Below, in pieces: positions 1 through 5,724 of a stretch of 5,724 nucleotides of DNA. Source of the DNA: Chitinophagaceae bacterium (lineage in GTDB: Bacteria > Bacteroidota > Bacteroidia > Chitinophagales > Chitinophagaceae); the NCBI GenBank assembly GCA_003167015.1, contig PMUF01000292.1:31012-36735 (forward strand). The letters are read 5' to 3'. The position numbers and the translations under genes were made by a program. Under the pieces are notes generated by a model, which saw only the letters and a list, made by a program, of their open reading frames with translations, was not told the origin of the DNA and made no database searches. Every line of letters begins with the position of its first letter. The first letter of the stretch is position 1.

Positions 1-2
1 GC

Positions 3-1535
3 ATATTGGTTCTTGGTGCCGTGACGGGCTGTAAGAAAGACTTTCAGCTGACGGACACCAGTGAAGTGACGACTCAGTCATTCTGGAAAACAGCCAGTGA
101 CGCACTACAAGGCATCAATGCCATCTACAGCACTTATCACCGCGAGGGGCTGGCCCGCAATCTGTATTTTATGACCATGGTCCGGGCAGACGAAGGCTAC
201 AGCACCAGTCCCAACACGGACATCGTGAACACGTACGATGTGTTCAACATCACCGACTATACCGACTATCTCGTCACCAGTGTCTACCAGGACGATTATA
301 TCGGCATCAACCGCTGCAACCAGGTGCTGGACAATGTGCCCAACATCGATATGGATGCGACGCTGAAGGCACAGTATCTGGGAGAGGCGAAGTTCTGGCG
401 GGGCTTCTTCTATTACAACCTGGCGACGATGTATGGAAATGTGGCGATCATGCTGCATACCTCTCAGCCGACGGATTATCCGCCCACGTCGCCGCAGGAC
501 AGCGTCTTTATGCAGGCGGAGCGGGATTTTACCGATGCGGCGGCAGTGCTGCCGACTTCCTATGATGCCGCCGATGTGGGCCGGGCTACGGCAGGAGCTG
601 CCTATGCCATGCTGGGCAAGACTTATATGCAGACGCACCAATATGCGCAGGCGGCTACTGCCTTCGCCTGGCTGGTGACAGGGCCGGGCCAGGGGCTCTA
701 TTCGCTGATGCCCAACTACCGGTCCAATTTCGTACAAGCGTCGGAGAACAATGCCGAGTCGGTGCTGGAATGGCAGAATGCCCTGAACCCGAATGACAGC
801 CATGACGATGACACCCAGACATCGGGCACGCAGGACCTGAATTACGGCACCTCCATCCCACCCTTCTTCGCTCCCGCACCAATCGGCTTTACCGACGGTC
901 AGGCCAGGCGGTGGCCGGTATGGGAGTTCCTGCAGGAGACGACGACGACGGGGCAGCGTGACCCCCGGCTGGCAGCGACCTTCCTGTACGATTCGACAGA
1001 CGTCAGGGGACCGGCCTATACGCTGGCCTATGGCATCATTTGGAACAACCTTGGGCTGGCAACCGATCCCAGCGTTCCGCACGGCAATATTACCGAAGTC
1101 TGCTTCCGCAAACAGCTGGACGACTCGACGATGACCGGAGAGGTCTTCCATTCGGGTAATAATAACCGTTATGTCCGGTATGCGGATGTGCTGCTGCTGT
1201 ATGCCGAGGCGTTGAATGCACAGGGGCAGACCGCCGCCGCCTATCCTTATGTCGACATGGTCCGCGAGCGGGCCGGGCTGGCATCGCTGACCAGCGTCAT
1301 GCCGGGTCTCAGCCAGAGCGACTTCCTGAACCAGCTGAAGCATGAGAGGATCACCGAGCTGACCGGGGAAGGTCACCGCTGGGAGGACCTGGCGAGATGG
1401 GGGGACCTCGGGACGGGTCTGGCCTATCGCGATCCCAGCTTTGCCTATTTCAAGGCCGGCCGGGATGAATTCATGCCGATACCGCAATACGATCTCGATG
1501 CGAATCCGAATCTGAAACAAAATCCAGGATATTGA
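3..1535 (+). CDS. SusD/RagB-family nutrient-binding outer-membrane lipoprotein (5' partial)
   Basis: This is a glycan-binding lipoprotein that would work with a SusC-type TonB-dependent transporter at the outer membrane. The frame is open to the left edge, so the true start lies outside; the TTG at 6 is inside the signal peptide. What remains is the end of a hydrophobic signal and a lipobox (A-V-T-G-Cys, Cys codon 30-32). It is followed by K-K-D, which partly resembles the Bacteroidota lipoprotein surface-export signal. SusD hallmarks are the segment GEAKFWRGFFYYNLATMYG (about 381-437), the helical segment NRYVRYADVLLLYAEALN (about 1164-1217), HERITELTGEGHRWEDLARWG (about 1341-1403), and the closing signature FMPIPQYDLDANPNLKQNPGY-stop. 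About 500 mature residues is normal for the family. The stop is 2 nt from the next ATG, so it is probably co-transcribed with the two downstream hydrolases. Family assignment is very secure; the ligand cannot be read from sequence. Confidence 0.95.
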   Translation: MLVLGAVTGCKKDFQLTDTSEVTTQSFWKTASDALQGINAIYSTYHREGLARNLYFMTMVRADEGYSTSPNTDIVNTYDVFNITDYTDYLVTSVYQDDYIGINRCNQVLDNVPNIDMDATLKAQYLGEAKFWRGFFYYNLATMYGNVAIMLHTSQPTDYPPTSPQDSVFMQAERDFTDAAAVLPTSYDAADVGRATAGAAYAMLGKTYMQTHQYAQAATAFAWLVTGPGQGLYSLMPNYRSNFVQASENNAESVLEWQNALNPNDSHDDDTQTSGTQDLNYGTSIPPFFAPAPIGFTDGQARRWPVWEFLQETTTTGQRDPRLAATFLYDSTDVRGPAYTLAYGIIWNNLGLATDPSVPHGNITEVCFRKQLDDSTMTGEVFHSGNNNRYVRYADVLLLYAEALNAQGQTAAAYPYVDMVRERAGLASLTSVMPGLSQSDFLNQLKHERITELTGEGHRWEDLARWGDLGTGLAYRDPSFAYFKAGRDEFMPIPQYDLDANPNLKQNPGY

Positions 1536-1537
1536 AG

Positions 1538-2596
1538 ATGCGTACTTTTTTCATTCTCTCTGCCTTGCTGGCCGCAGCCTGTTCCTGCGGGAAAGGCAGC
1601 TCGGGTGGCCATACCGCTTCGACACCGGTCGCCGCCGACACGACTTTCACCAACCCGCTGCTGAGCAGCGGCGCCGACCCGTGGGTGATCCAGAACGATA
1701 CGACCTATTACTATATGAACACGTTGGGCGATCATCTCGCCATCTGGGCCACCGGTCGGATGTCCGCGCTTGGCAGCGCCAACCCGGTCACCATCTGGAC
1801 GCCACCGGCCACAGGGCTTTATTCGAAGGATATCTGGGCCCCGGAACTGCATCTGTTCAATGGCAAATGGTATATGTATTTTGCCGCTGACGACGGCAAC
1901 AATGCCAATCACCGGCTCTATGTGCTGGAGAATGACGGCGCCGATCCCTTGTCTGCCGGTTGGACCTTTAAGGGGGAAGTAGCGGATACGACAGCCGACC
2001 GGTGGGCTATCGACGCCTCCGCCTTTCAGTATAACGGTAATCTGTACCTGATATGGTCCGGCTGGGCGGACACCGTCAATGTCGCCCAGAATATCTATAT
2101 CGCGCAGCTCTCCGACCCCCTGACGATCACCGGGCAGCGGGTGCTGATCTCCGCCCCCACCCTTAGCTGGGAAAAACAGGGTGCGCCGCCGACTGTGAAT
2201 GAAGGGCCCGAAGCACTGATCAATCCAACATCCGGTCAGCTGTTCCTGACCTATTCTGCCAGCGGGTGCTGGACCGACAACTATTGCCTGGGGTTGCTGA
2301 CCTTACGGCAGGGGGGAGATCCGCTGAACCCGTCGGACTGGAGCAAATCGCCCAATCCGGTCTTCAGCACCGATGCCGCCAGCGGGGCCTATGCACCGGG
2401 ACACAATGGTTTCTTTATCTCGCGGGATGGCAAGCAGAGCTGGCTGATCTATCATGCGAACAGCACCGCCGGTGAAGGCTGCGGCAACGCGCGGAGCCCG
2501 AGGATCCAACCTTTTGCGTGGAATAGCGACGGAACTCCTAACTTCGGCATGCCGGCAAAGATCGATTCCCTGATGGCGGTTCCCGGCGGAGAATAA
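1538..2596 (+). CDS. GH43 family glycoside hydrolase lipoprotein, probable alpha-L-arabinofuranosidase
   Basis: A predicted five-bladed beta-propeller enzyme of family GH43, most like exo-acting alpha-L-arabinofuranosidases (LbAraf43-like, from memory). I chose ATG 1538 (352 aa) over the in-frame TTG at 1532, which overlaps the SusD stop. MRTFFILSALLAAAC is a short lipoprotein signal with lipobox L-A-A-A-Cys15. The next residues (SCGKG) lack acidic positions, so retention in the periplasm is more likely than surface display. Expected GH43 catalytic residues are present: Asp47 in GADPWV (general base), Asp159 in WAIDAS (pKa modulator) and Glu222 in VNEGPE (general acid). Other family blocks are DIWAPELH (98-105), SGCWTDNYCLGLL (242-254), PGHNGFF (287-293) and DGTPNFG near the end. 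Cys244, Cys250 and Cys315 could form a disulfide. It lies 2 nt after the SusD gene and 12 nt before the GH5-like gene. Substrate (arabinan, arabinoxylan, arabinogalactan) is inferred; a xylosidase activity is possible. Confidence 0.92.
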   Translation: MRTFFILSALLAAACSCGKGSSGGHTASTPVAADTTFTNPLLSSGADPWVIQNDTTYYYMNTLGDHLAIWATGRMSALGSANPVTIWTPPATGLYSKDIWAPELHLFNGKWYMYFAADDGNNANHRLYVLENDGADPLSAGWTFKGEVADTTADRWAIDASAFQYNGNLYLIWSGWADTVNVAQNIYIAQLSDPLTITGQRVLISAPTLSWEKQGAPPTVNEGPEALINPTSGQLFLTYSASGCWTDNYCLGLLTLRQGGDPLNPSDWSKSPNPVFSTDAASGAYAPGHNGFFISRDGKQSWLIYHANSTAGEGCGNARSPRIQPFAWNSDGTPNFGMPAKIDSLMAVPGGE

Positions 2597-2608
2597 AACG
2601 ACTCACAT

Positions 2609-3682
2609 ATGAAAAAAACGTTCAGGTTAAGCGCTTTTGCATTTCTTTTATGTTTGTTCTTTTGGACCCCGGGTGGTACGGTTTCGGCCCAGCGCGCCAT
2701 CTGGCCCGCCGATCAGGCCAATGCCTGGTATGCCGGCAAGGGGTGGCTTCGCGGCTCCGACTTCATTCCCAGCACGGCCATCAATCAGCTGGAGATGTGG
2801 CAGGAGGCGACATTCGATACGGCTACCATCGACAGGGAGCTGGGTTATGCTCAGTCGATCGGGCTCAACTGCATGCGGGTGTTCCTGCATCATGTGGCCT
2901 GGCAGGTTGATCCGGCAGGATTCAAGCTACGCATGGATAAATATCTCAGCATTGCCGATCAGCATCATATCGTGACGCTCTTTGTCTTCTTCGATGACTG
3001 CTGGAATGCGGCTTATCATGCGGGAGCGCAGCCGGTTCCCAAACCAGGCATCCATAATTCCGGTTGGCTGCGTGATCCGGGAAGGCTATATTATGACGAG
3101 CCGGCCCTGGTGGATACCCTGGAGATGTATGTCAAAGATATCCTGACGACCTTCGCCCATGACAAGCGGGTGCTGCTCTGGGATCTGTACAATGAGCCAG
3201 GCAATTCCGACTATGGAGACAAGAGCCAGCCGCTGCTAACCAAAGTATTCGCATGGGGCCGGCAGGTGAACCCGGATCAGCCGCTATCGGCGGGGGTATG
3301 GAGTGACCGGCTGACCACGCTGAATGCTTTCCAACTGTCGCAGTCGGATGTCATTACCTATCACAACTATGAGCCGCCGGCCGGCCATCAGCACTGTATC
3401 GATACCCTGAAGCCCTATGGACGGCCGCTGATCTGTACCGAATATATGGCCAGGCTGCGAGGCAGCACCTTCTTCAACATTATGCCGATGCTGAAGAAAA
3501 ACAATGTTGCGGCCATCAATTGGGGACTGGTGTCGGGCAAGACGAATACAAAATATGCGTGGGATACGCCGATGCCTGACGGGTCGGAACCCAAGGTATG
3601 GTTCCATGATATCTTCAGGCCTGACGGAACGCCTTATGATCCGAAGGAAACGACATTCATCAGGAACCTGACGACCGAATAG
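2609..3682 (+). CDS. Secreted clan GH-A (GH5-like) glycoside hydrolase
   Basis: A 357-residue predicted (beta/alpha)8-barrel retaining glycosidase. It has a classical Sec signal peptide: Lys2-Lys3, a hydrophobic core from about 7 to 20, and a likely cut after TVSA (27), giving a periplasmic or secreted enzyme without a lipobox. Catalytic features of clan GH-A are visible: Arg90 (CMRVFLHH), acid/base Glu196 in WDLYNEPG, His252/Tyr254 in ITYHNYEP, nucleophile Glu278 in LICTEYM, and Trp305 in AINWG. Blocks such as GSDFIPSTAINQLEMWQ (49-65) and FFDDCWN (127-133) belong to a widespread group often auto-annotated as cellulase or 1,4-beta-xylanase; I know of no firm activity for it. The single barrel fills the whole mature protein, with no carbohydrate-binding module. 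It is the last gene of the SusD-GH43 run. Its final 23 bp, including the stop, overlap the 3' end of the convergent sigma gene. Family placement is good; substrate is unknown. Confidence 0.88.
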   Translation: MKKTFRLSAFAFLLCLFFWTPGGTVSAQRAIWPADQANAWYAGKGWLRGSDFIPSTAINQLEMWQEATFDTATIDRELGYAQSIGLNCMRVFLHHVAWQVDPAGFKLRMDKYLSIADQHHIVTLFVFFDDCWNAAYHAGAQPVPKPGIHNSGWLRDPGRLYYDEPALVDTLEMYVKDILTTFAHDKRVLLWDLYNEPGNSDYGDKSQPLLTKVFAWGRQVNPDQPLSAGVWSDRLTTLNAFQLSQSDVITYHNYEPPAGHQHCIDTLKPYGRPLICTEYMARLRGSTFFNIMPMLKKNNVAAINWGLVSGKTNTKYAWDTPMPDGSEPKVWFHDIFRPDGTPYDPKETTFIRNLTTE

Positions 3683-4250
3683 TGCGGTTCCCGATGAGGA
3701 TGGGTGGCAGCAGGGCGGCGATCTTGCGGGTGGCAATGGCTACCTGGTTGCGGACGGTGAGCGGAGAGACGTGGAGTACTTCGGCGACCTCCTTGTACTG
3801 CAATCCTTCTTCTCTGACCAGTTGGAAGATGATACGGCATTGGGGCGGCAGCTGCTGAATGGCCGCCCTGATCTTTTCTACCAGGTCGGCGGAGATACAG
3901 CGTGTCTCGGGATCATCCAGGGTGACCCACACGTCGGGATCGGCGTCATCGAGGCTGAGCACGACCTTCTTGTAATGCCGGGTCAGGTAGTTATATGAGA
4001 AATTACGGGTGATCGTATAGAGATATACTTTGAGGTTGCGGATATCCGCTAATTGGCCGCGGATCTGCCAGAGCTTGATAAAGACGTCGGAGACGATCTC
4101 TTCTGCGGCCTCGCTGGATTTAACGAATGCATTGGAAAACCGGTGCAGCCTGTCGAACAGCAGCGCATAAAGCTGTTCGTATGCCTTCATATCTTCATAC
4201 AAAGCAATCTTATGCTGCAGTTCGGTTATTTTGGCTACCTCTGTCTCCAT
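3660..4250 (-). CDS. ECF-type RNA polymerase sigma-70 factor (Bacteroidota expansion type)
   Basis: An extracytoplasmic-function sigma factor of 196 aa, expected to direct RNA polymerase to a small set of promoters. The start at 4250 (METEVAKI) places region 2 about 24 residues in, as is usual. An upstream in-frame ATG at 4337 would add 29 residues without recognisable homology and overlap the divergent gene, so I rejected it. Region 2 spans about 24-95 with EAAEEIVSDVFIKLW (47-61) and NLKVYLYTITRNFSYNYL (72-89, regions 2.3/2.4). Region 4 spans about 126-181 with LPPQCRIIFQLVREEGLQYK (134-153) and the helix-turn-helix VAEVLHVSPLTVRNQVAIAT (155-174). This pattern fits the ECF10-like group, whose members usually sit beside a FecR-type anti-sigma gene and a SusCD pair. 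No anti-sigma gene is visible: one flank is the convergent GH5-like gene (23-bp 3' overlap), the other the divergent DUF3472 gene. Class is secure; the regulon is unknown. Confidence 0.93.
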   Translation of the reverse strand: METEVAKITELQHKIALYEDMKAYEQLYALLFDRLHRFSNAFVKSSEAAEEIVSDVFIKLWQIRGQLADIRNLKVYLYTITRNFSYNYLTRHYKKVVLSLDDADPDVWVTLDDPETRCISADLVEKIRAAIQQLPPQCRIIFQLVREEGLQYKEVAEVLHVSPLTVRNQVAIATRKIAALLPPILIGNRTIRSSGS

Positions 4251-4283
4251 GGTTGTCAAAGGATGGCTTAACAGTGTACTATT

Positions 4284-4305
4284 AAAGGTAAGATTTTTTA
4301 CCTTT
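4284..4305. repeat. Perfect 8-bp inverted repeat in the divergent intergenic region
   Basis: AAAGGTAA (4284-4291) and its exact reverse complement TTACCTTT (4298-4305) are separated by 6 nt (GATTTT). The repeat is central in the 75-bp gap between the sigma factor and the DUF3472 gene. It could be an operator for a dimeric regulator. It also places a TAnnTTT word on each strand pointing outward, so it could instead reflect two back-to-back promoter -7 elements. The symmetry is seen directly; function is inferred. Confidence 0.6.
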
Positions 4306-4306
4306 C
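4299..4306 (+). promoter_or_regulatory. Weak candidate -7 element for the DUF3472 gene
   Basis: TACCTTTC matches TAnnTTTG at seven of eight positions on the plus strand and lies 19 nt before the ATG at 4326. No TTG or TTTG is found at the expected -33 distance, so this is only a weak promoter call. A promoter read by an alternative sigma factor is equally possible. Confidence 0.22.
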
Positions 4307-4325
4307 GATCCTCAAATTTACAGAC

Positions 4326-5588
4326 ATGAATAGTCATTGGTTGCGGATTTTTCTGTTGTCATCGATGAGTGTCGGAGGATGTTCGATCAATTCGTCTGCG
4401 CAGGTCATCAGCGATACGATTCCGCTGGGCGGTAATGCGTGGAGCGATCCGGCCGGCGGGGGGATTGATACATGGTTTCGGGTGACTTCAACCGGGAAGC
4501 TGCATGTGTGGGTGAGGGCTGGCGGGCGCGATGATAGCAGCAGCGTGATACAGGTTTCCCTGGGTGAAGGGGCAGGTCATGAGGTGGCGATCGAAGCTGG
4601 TGATGAGTATCTGATCACCCATGATGCCGGTGTTTTTGATATTGTCGATACAGGCTATCAATGTGTCCATATCAAAGGGGTTAGCCAGGCGAAAGCCGCT
4701 TTGCCGATGATACAATCCATTATTGTCCGGGGTGAGCCGATCAATGGCCAAACAGCCTTCGTACCGAATGATGAGGGTAATTTTTTCTATTGGGGGCGCC
4801 GTGGACCTTCGGTGCATCTCCATTATCCGGTGCCGGCGGGTGAAGAGGCAGAGTGGTTTTATAACGAAGTGACGGTACCGGCAGGGCAGGACCTGGAGGG
4901 ATCATATTTTATGGCCTGTGGCTTTGCCCAGGGTTATTTCGGCATGCAGGTGAACTCGCCAACGGAAAGGCATATCCTCTTTTCTGTCTGGAGCCCCTTT
5001 GAAACGAACGACCCGGCGGCTGTGCCCGATAGTCAGCGGATCAGGGTGTTAAAGAAAGGTGAGGATGTGCATACGCAGGCCTTTGGAAATGAGGGATCGG
5101 GAGGACAGAGCTATCTCAATTATATGTGGAAGGCAGGGCATACGTATAAGTTTTTAGTGCATGCTCAGCCAGCGGCCGACCGGCATACGGTCTTTACAGC
5201 ATGGTTCTATGCACCGGAAGAAGGCCGGTGGCGGCTGATCGCGAGCTTCAGCCGGCCGCAGACCCGCACCTGGCTGACGGGGCTGCATTCCTTCCTGGAA
5301 AATTTCGATCCTGAGCAGGGGATATACCGGCGTTCCGTGCAGTTCAATCACCAATGGATCAGGGATACGGCCGGACGATGGATTGGTTTACACCGGGCTG
5401 AATTCACTACTGACAATACCGGCCGGAAGGGCTATCGGATGGATTATGCGGGGGGTGTGCGGGGCCCGGCTTTTTATTTGGAGAACTGCGGCCATTTTTC
5501 GACGTATACGGCGGCGAATACCTGGTTCGAGCGGCCGGAGGATGCGGTAGGGGGCTCACCTGCTGTGGAAGTGAGCGCGTTGCCCTAA
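4326..5588 (+). CDS. Exported protein with DUF5077-like and DUF3472-like regions
   Basis: A 420-residue exported protein of unknown activity. The N-terminus has a hydrophobic signal followed by either a lipobox-like S-V-G-G-Cys19 or a type I site after SSA (25); sequence alone does not decide. Residues about 28-140 (IPLGGNAWSDPAGGGIDTWF, VWVRAGG) look like DUF5077, a beta-rich module often found before DUF3472. Residues about 150-400 look like DUF3472, with GYFGMQVNSPTERHILFSVW (203-222), GNEGSGGQSYLNYMW (254-268), and HSFLENF (321-327) as the most typical blocks. The many aromatic residues and predicted beta content suggest a carbohydrate-binding or carbohydrate-processing role, but this is inference from fold type and neighbouring hydrolases. 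It is transcribed divergently from the sigma factor across a 75-bp gap and is monocistronic in this window, since the next gene to the right appears to be on the other strand. The ATG at 4326 is the first in frame with a signal peptide. Confidence 0.82.
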   Translation: MNSHWLRIFLLSSMSVGGCSINSSAQVISDTIPLGGNAWSDPAGGGIDTWFRVTSTGKLHVWVRAGGRDDSSSVIQVSLGEGAGHEVAIEAGDEYLITHDAGVFDIVDTGYQCVHIKGVSQAKAALPMIQSIIVRGEPINGQTAFVPNDEGNFFYWGRRGPSVHLHYPVPAGEEAEWFYNEVTVPAGQDLEGSYFMACGFAQGYFGMQVNSPTERHILFSVWSPFETNDPAAVPDSQRIRVLKKGEDVHTQAFGNEGSGGQSYLNYMWKAGHTYKFLVHAQPAADRHTVFTAWFYAPEEGRWRLIASFSRPQTRTWLTGLHSFLENFDPEQGIYRRSVQFNHQWIRDTAGRWIGLHRAEFTTDNTGRKGYRMDYAGGVRGPAFYLENCGHFSTYTAANTWFERPEDAVGGSPAVEVSALP

Positions 5589-5592
5589 GGCG

Positions 5593-5628
5593 GAGAAAAA
5601 CAAACCCGACCGTAGACACGGTCAGGTT
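5593..5628 (-). terminator. Intrinsic terminator for a minus-strand transcript
   Basis: A hairpin is formed by AACC-c-GACCGT (5603-5613) and ACGGTC-a-GGTT (5618-5628): ten pairs, one C/A mismatch and a 4-nt loop. Read on the minus strand it is followed directly by TTTGTTTTTC (5602-5593), a good U-rich tract. Read on the plus strand it is followed by GCAAAACC, so it should not terminate the DUF3472 transcript efficiently by the classical mechanism. It lies 14 nt beyond the stop of the proposed partial minus-strand gene. Confidence 0.65.
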
Positions 5629-5642
5629 GCAAAACCAGCGGC

Positions 5643-5724
5643 TTATATGAAGGCTGCTGATAAATTTTGCGGCGGCCAATGATGTTGCTGCCAGGCGATC
5701 AGGGCCGATTGCAAGCGCCGATTG
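5643..5724 (-). CDS. C-terminal end of an unidentified minus-strand gene (5' part outside window)
   Basis: On the minus strand the frame whose codons start at 5723 is open from the right edge for 26 codons and ends at TAA (5645-5643). Its product ends in WPPQNLSAAFI. I do not recognise a family in so short a piece. Support comes from position: the stop is followed after 14 nt by a hairpin and T-rich tract in the same direction. A competing minus frame runs through the terminator and back into the DUF3472 gene, and the third frame stops within a few codons. Confidence 0.5.
   Translation of the reverse strand, partial: NRRLQSALIAWQQHHWPPQNLSAAFI

Larger units (their letters stand above)
4283..4316 (-). 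promoter_or_regulatory. Candidate Bacteroidota promoter for the sigma-factor gene
   Basis: On the minus strand TTTG (4316-4313) is followed after 22 nt by TACCTTTA (4290-4283). This resembles the Bacteroidota primary-sigma promoter, TTTG near -33 and TAnnTTTG near -7, with one mismatch in the last position. Transcription would start near 4276, leaving a leader of about 26 nt before the ATG at 4250. An alternative -7 word, TAAATTTG (4320-4313), matches TAnnTTTG fully but has no TTTG at the right distance upstream. Confidence 0.4.

Noticed and set aside
938..949. (GAC)4 triplet run inside the SusD-like gene
   Set aside because: Four units encoding a short Thr run are within chance for GC-rich coding DNA, and unit changes would not shift the frame, so there is no sign of phase variation.
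105..1520. A 471-codon open frame on the minus strand, antisense to the SusD-like gene
   Set aside because: It mirrors the codon pattern of a clear SusD gene in GC-rich DNA. Its product is rich in Arg, Ile and Gly with no recognisable domain, and the sense frame has strong family motifs throughout.
1532..1537. TTG start for the GH43 gene overlapping the SusD stop
   Set aside because: ATG 1538 is two codons later and gives a complete lipoprotein signal peptide. The TTG adds only two residues and no benefit.
4251..4337. Longer sigma-factor start at the ATG at 4337
   Set aside because: The 29 extra residues show no sigma-factor homology, would overlap the start of the divergent gene, and would place both promoters inside coding sequence.
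5407..5679. A 90-codon minus-strand open frame overlapping the DUF3472 3' end
   Set aside because: It is antisense to the conserved C-terminal part of the DUF3472 protein and runs through the hairpin terminator. Another minus frame ends just before that terminator and fits better.
5704..5724. 8-bp direct repeat GCCGATTG, two copies 13 bp apart at the right edge
   Set aside because: Only two short copies, inside a probable coding region and cut by the window edge; no array can be claimed.

Overview
The window looks like part of a polysaccharide utilization locus (PUL) from a member of the Bacteroidota. The evidence is a SusD/RagB nutrient-binding lipoprotein, lipoprotein and secreted glycoside hydrolases, an ECF sigma factor of the type common in this phylum, no clear Shine-Dalgarno sequences, and TTTG / TAnnTTTG-type promoter words. 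The DNA is clearly GC-rich for the phylum. A soil-type Chitinophagaceae-like host is my guess; nothing in the window fixes the genus.

Layout, left to right. (1) A 5'-truncated SusD-like gene (to 1535) whose signal peptide starts outside the window; a SusC-type transporter gene would be expected just upstream. (2) A GH43 lipoprotein, probably an alpha-L-arabinofuranosidase (1538-2596), beginning 2 nt after the SusD stop. (3) A secreted clan GH-A, GH5-like hydrolase (2609-3682), 12 nt further on. These three plus-strand genes look like one operon for binding and degrading a plant polysaccharide, probably one carrying arabinose. (4) A minus-strand ECF sigma factor (3660-4250) that converges on the operon and overlaps the GH5-like gene by 23 bp at the 3' ends. 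(5) A 75-bp divergent intergenic region (4251-4325) with a perfect 8-bp inverted repeat and promoter-like words. (6) A plus-strand gene with DUF5077-like and DUF3472-like regions (4326-5588). (7) A hairpin followed by a T-rich tract on the minus strand (5593-5628), placed to terminate a minus-strand gene whose last 26 codons appear to lie at the right edge (5643-5724).

Working model: the SusD protein captures glycan at the cell surface and a SusC partner imports it. The GH43 enzyme removes arabinose side groups or terminal residues, and the GH5-like enzyme may cut the backbone. The sigma factor may control this locus or the DUF3472 gene, but no FecR-type anti-sigma gene is visible beside it. 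I saw no tRNA, rRNA, CRISPR array, insertion sequence or phage gene. The window reads as a PUL with some unusual local arrangements rather than a clearly new type of system; the most unusual parts are the sigma factor's placement, the symmetric intergenic element, and two enzymes or domains without assigned activity.
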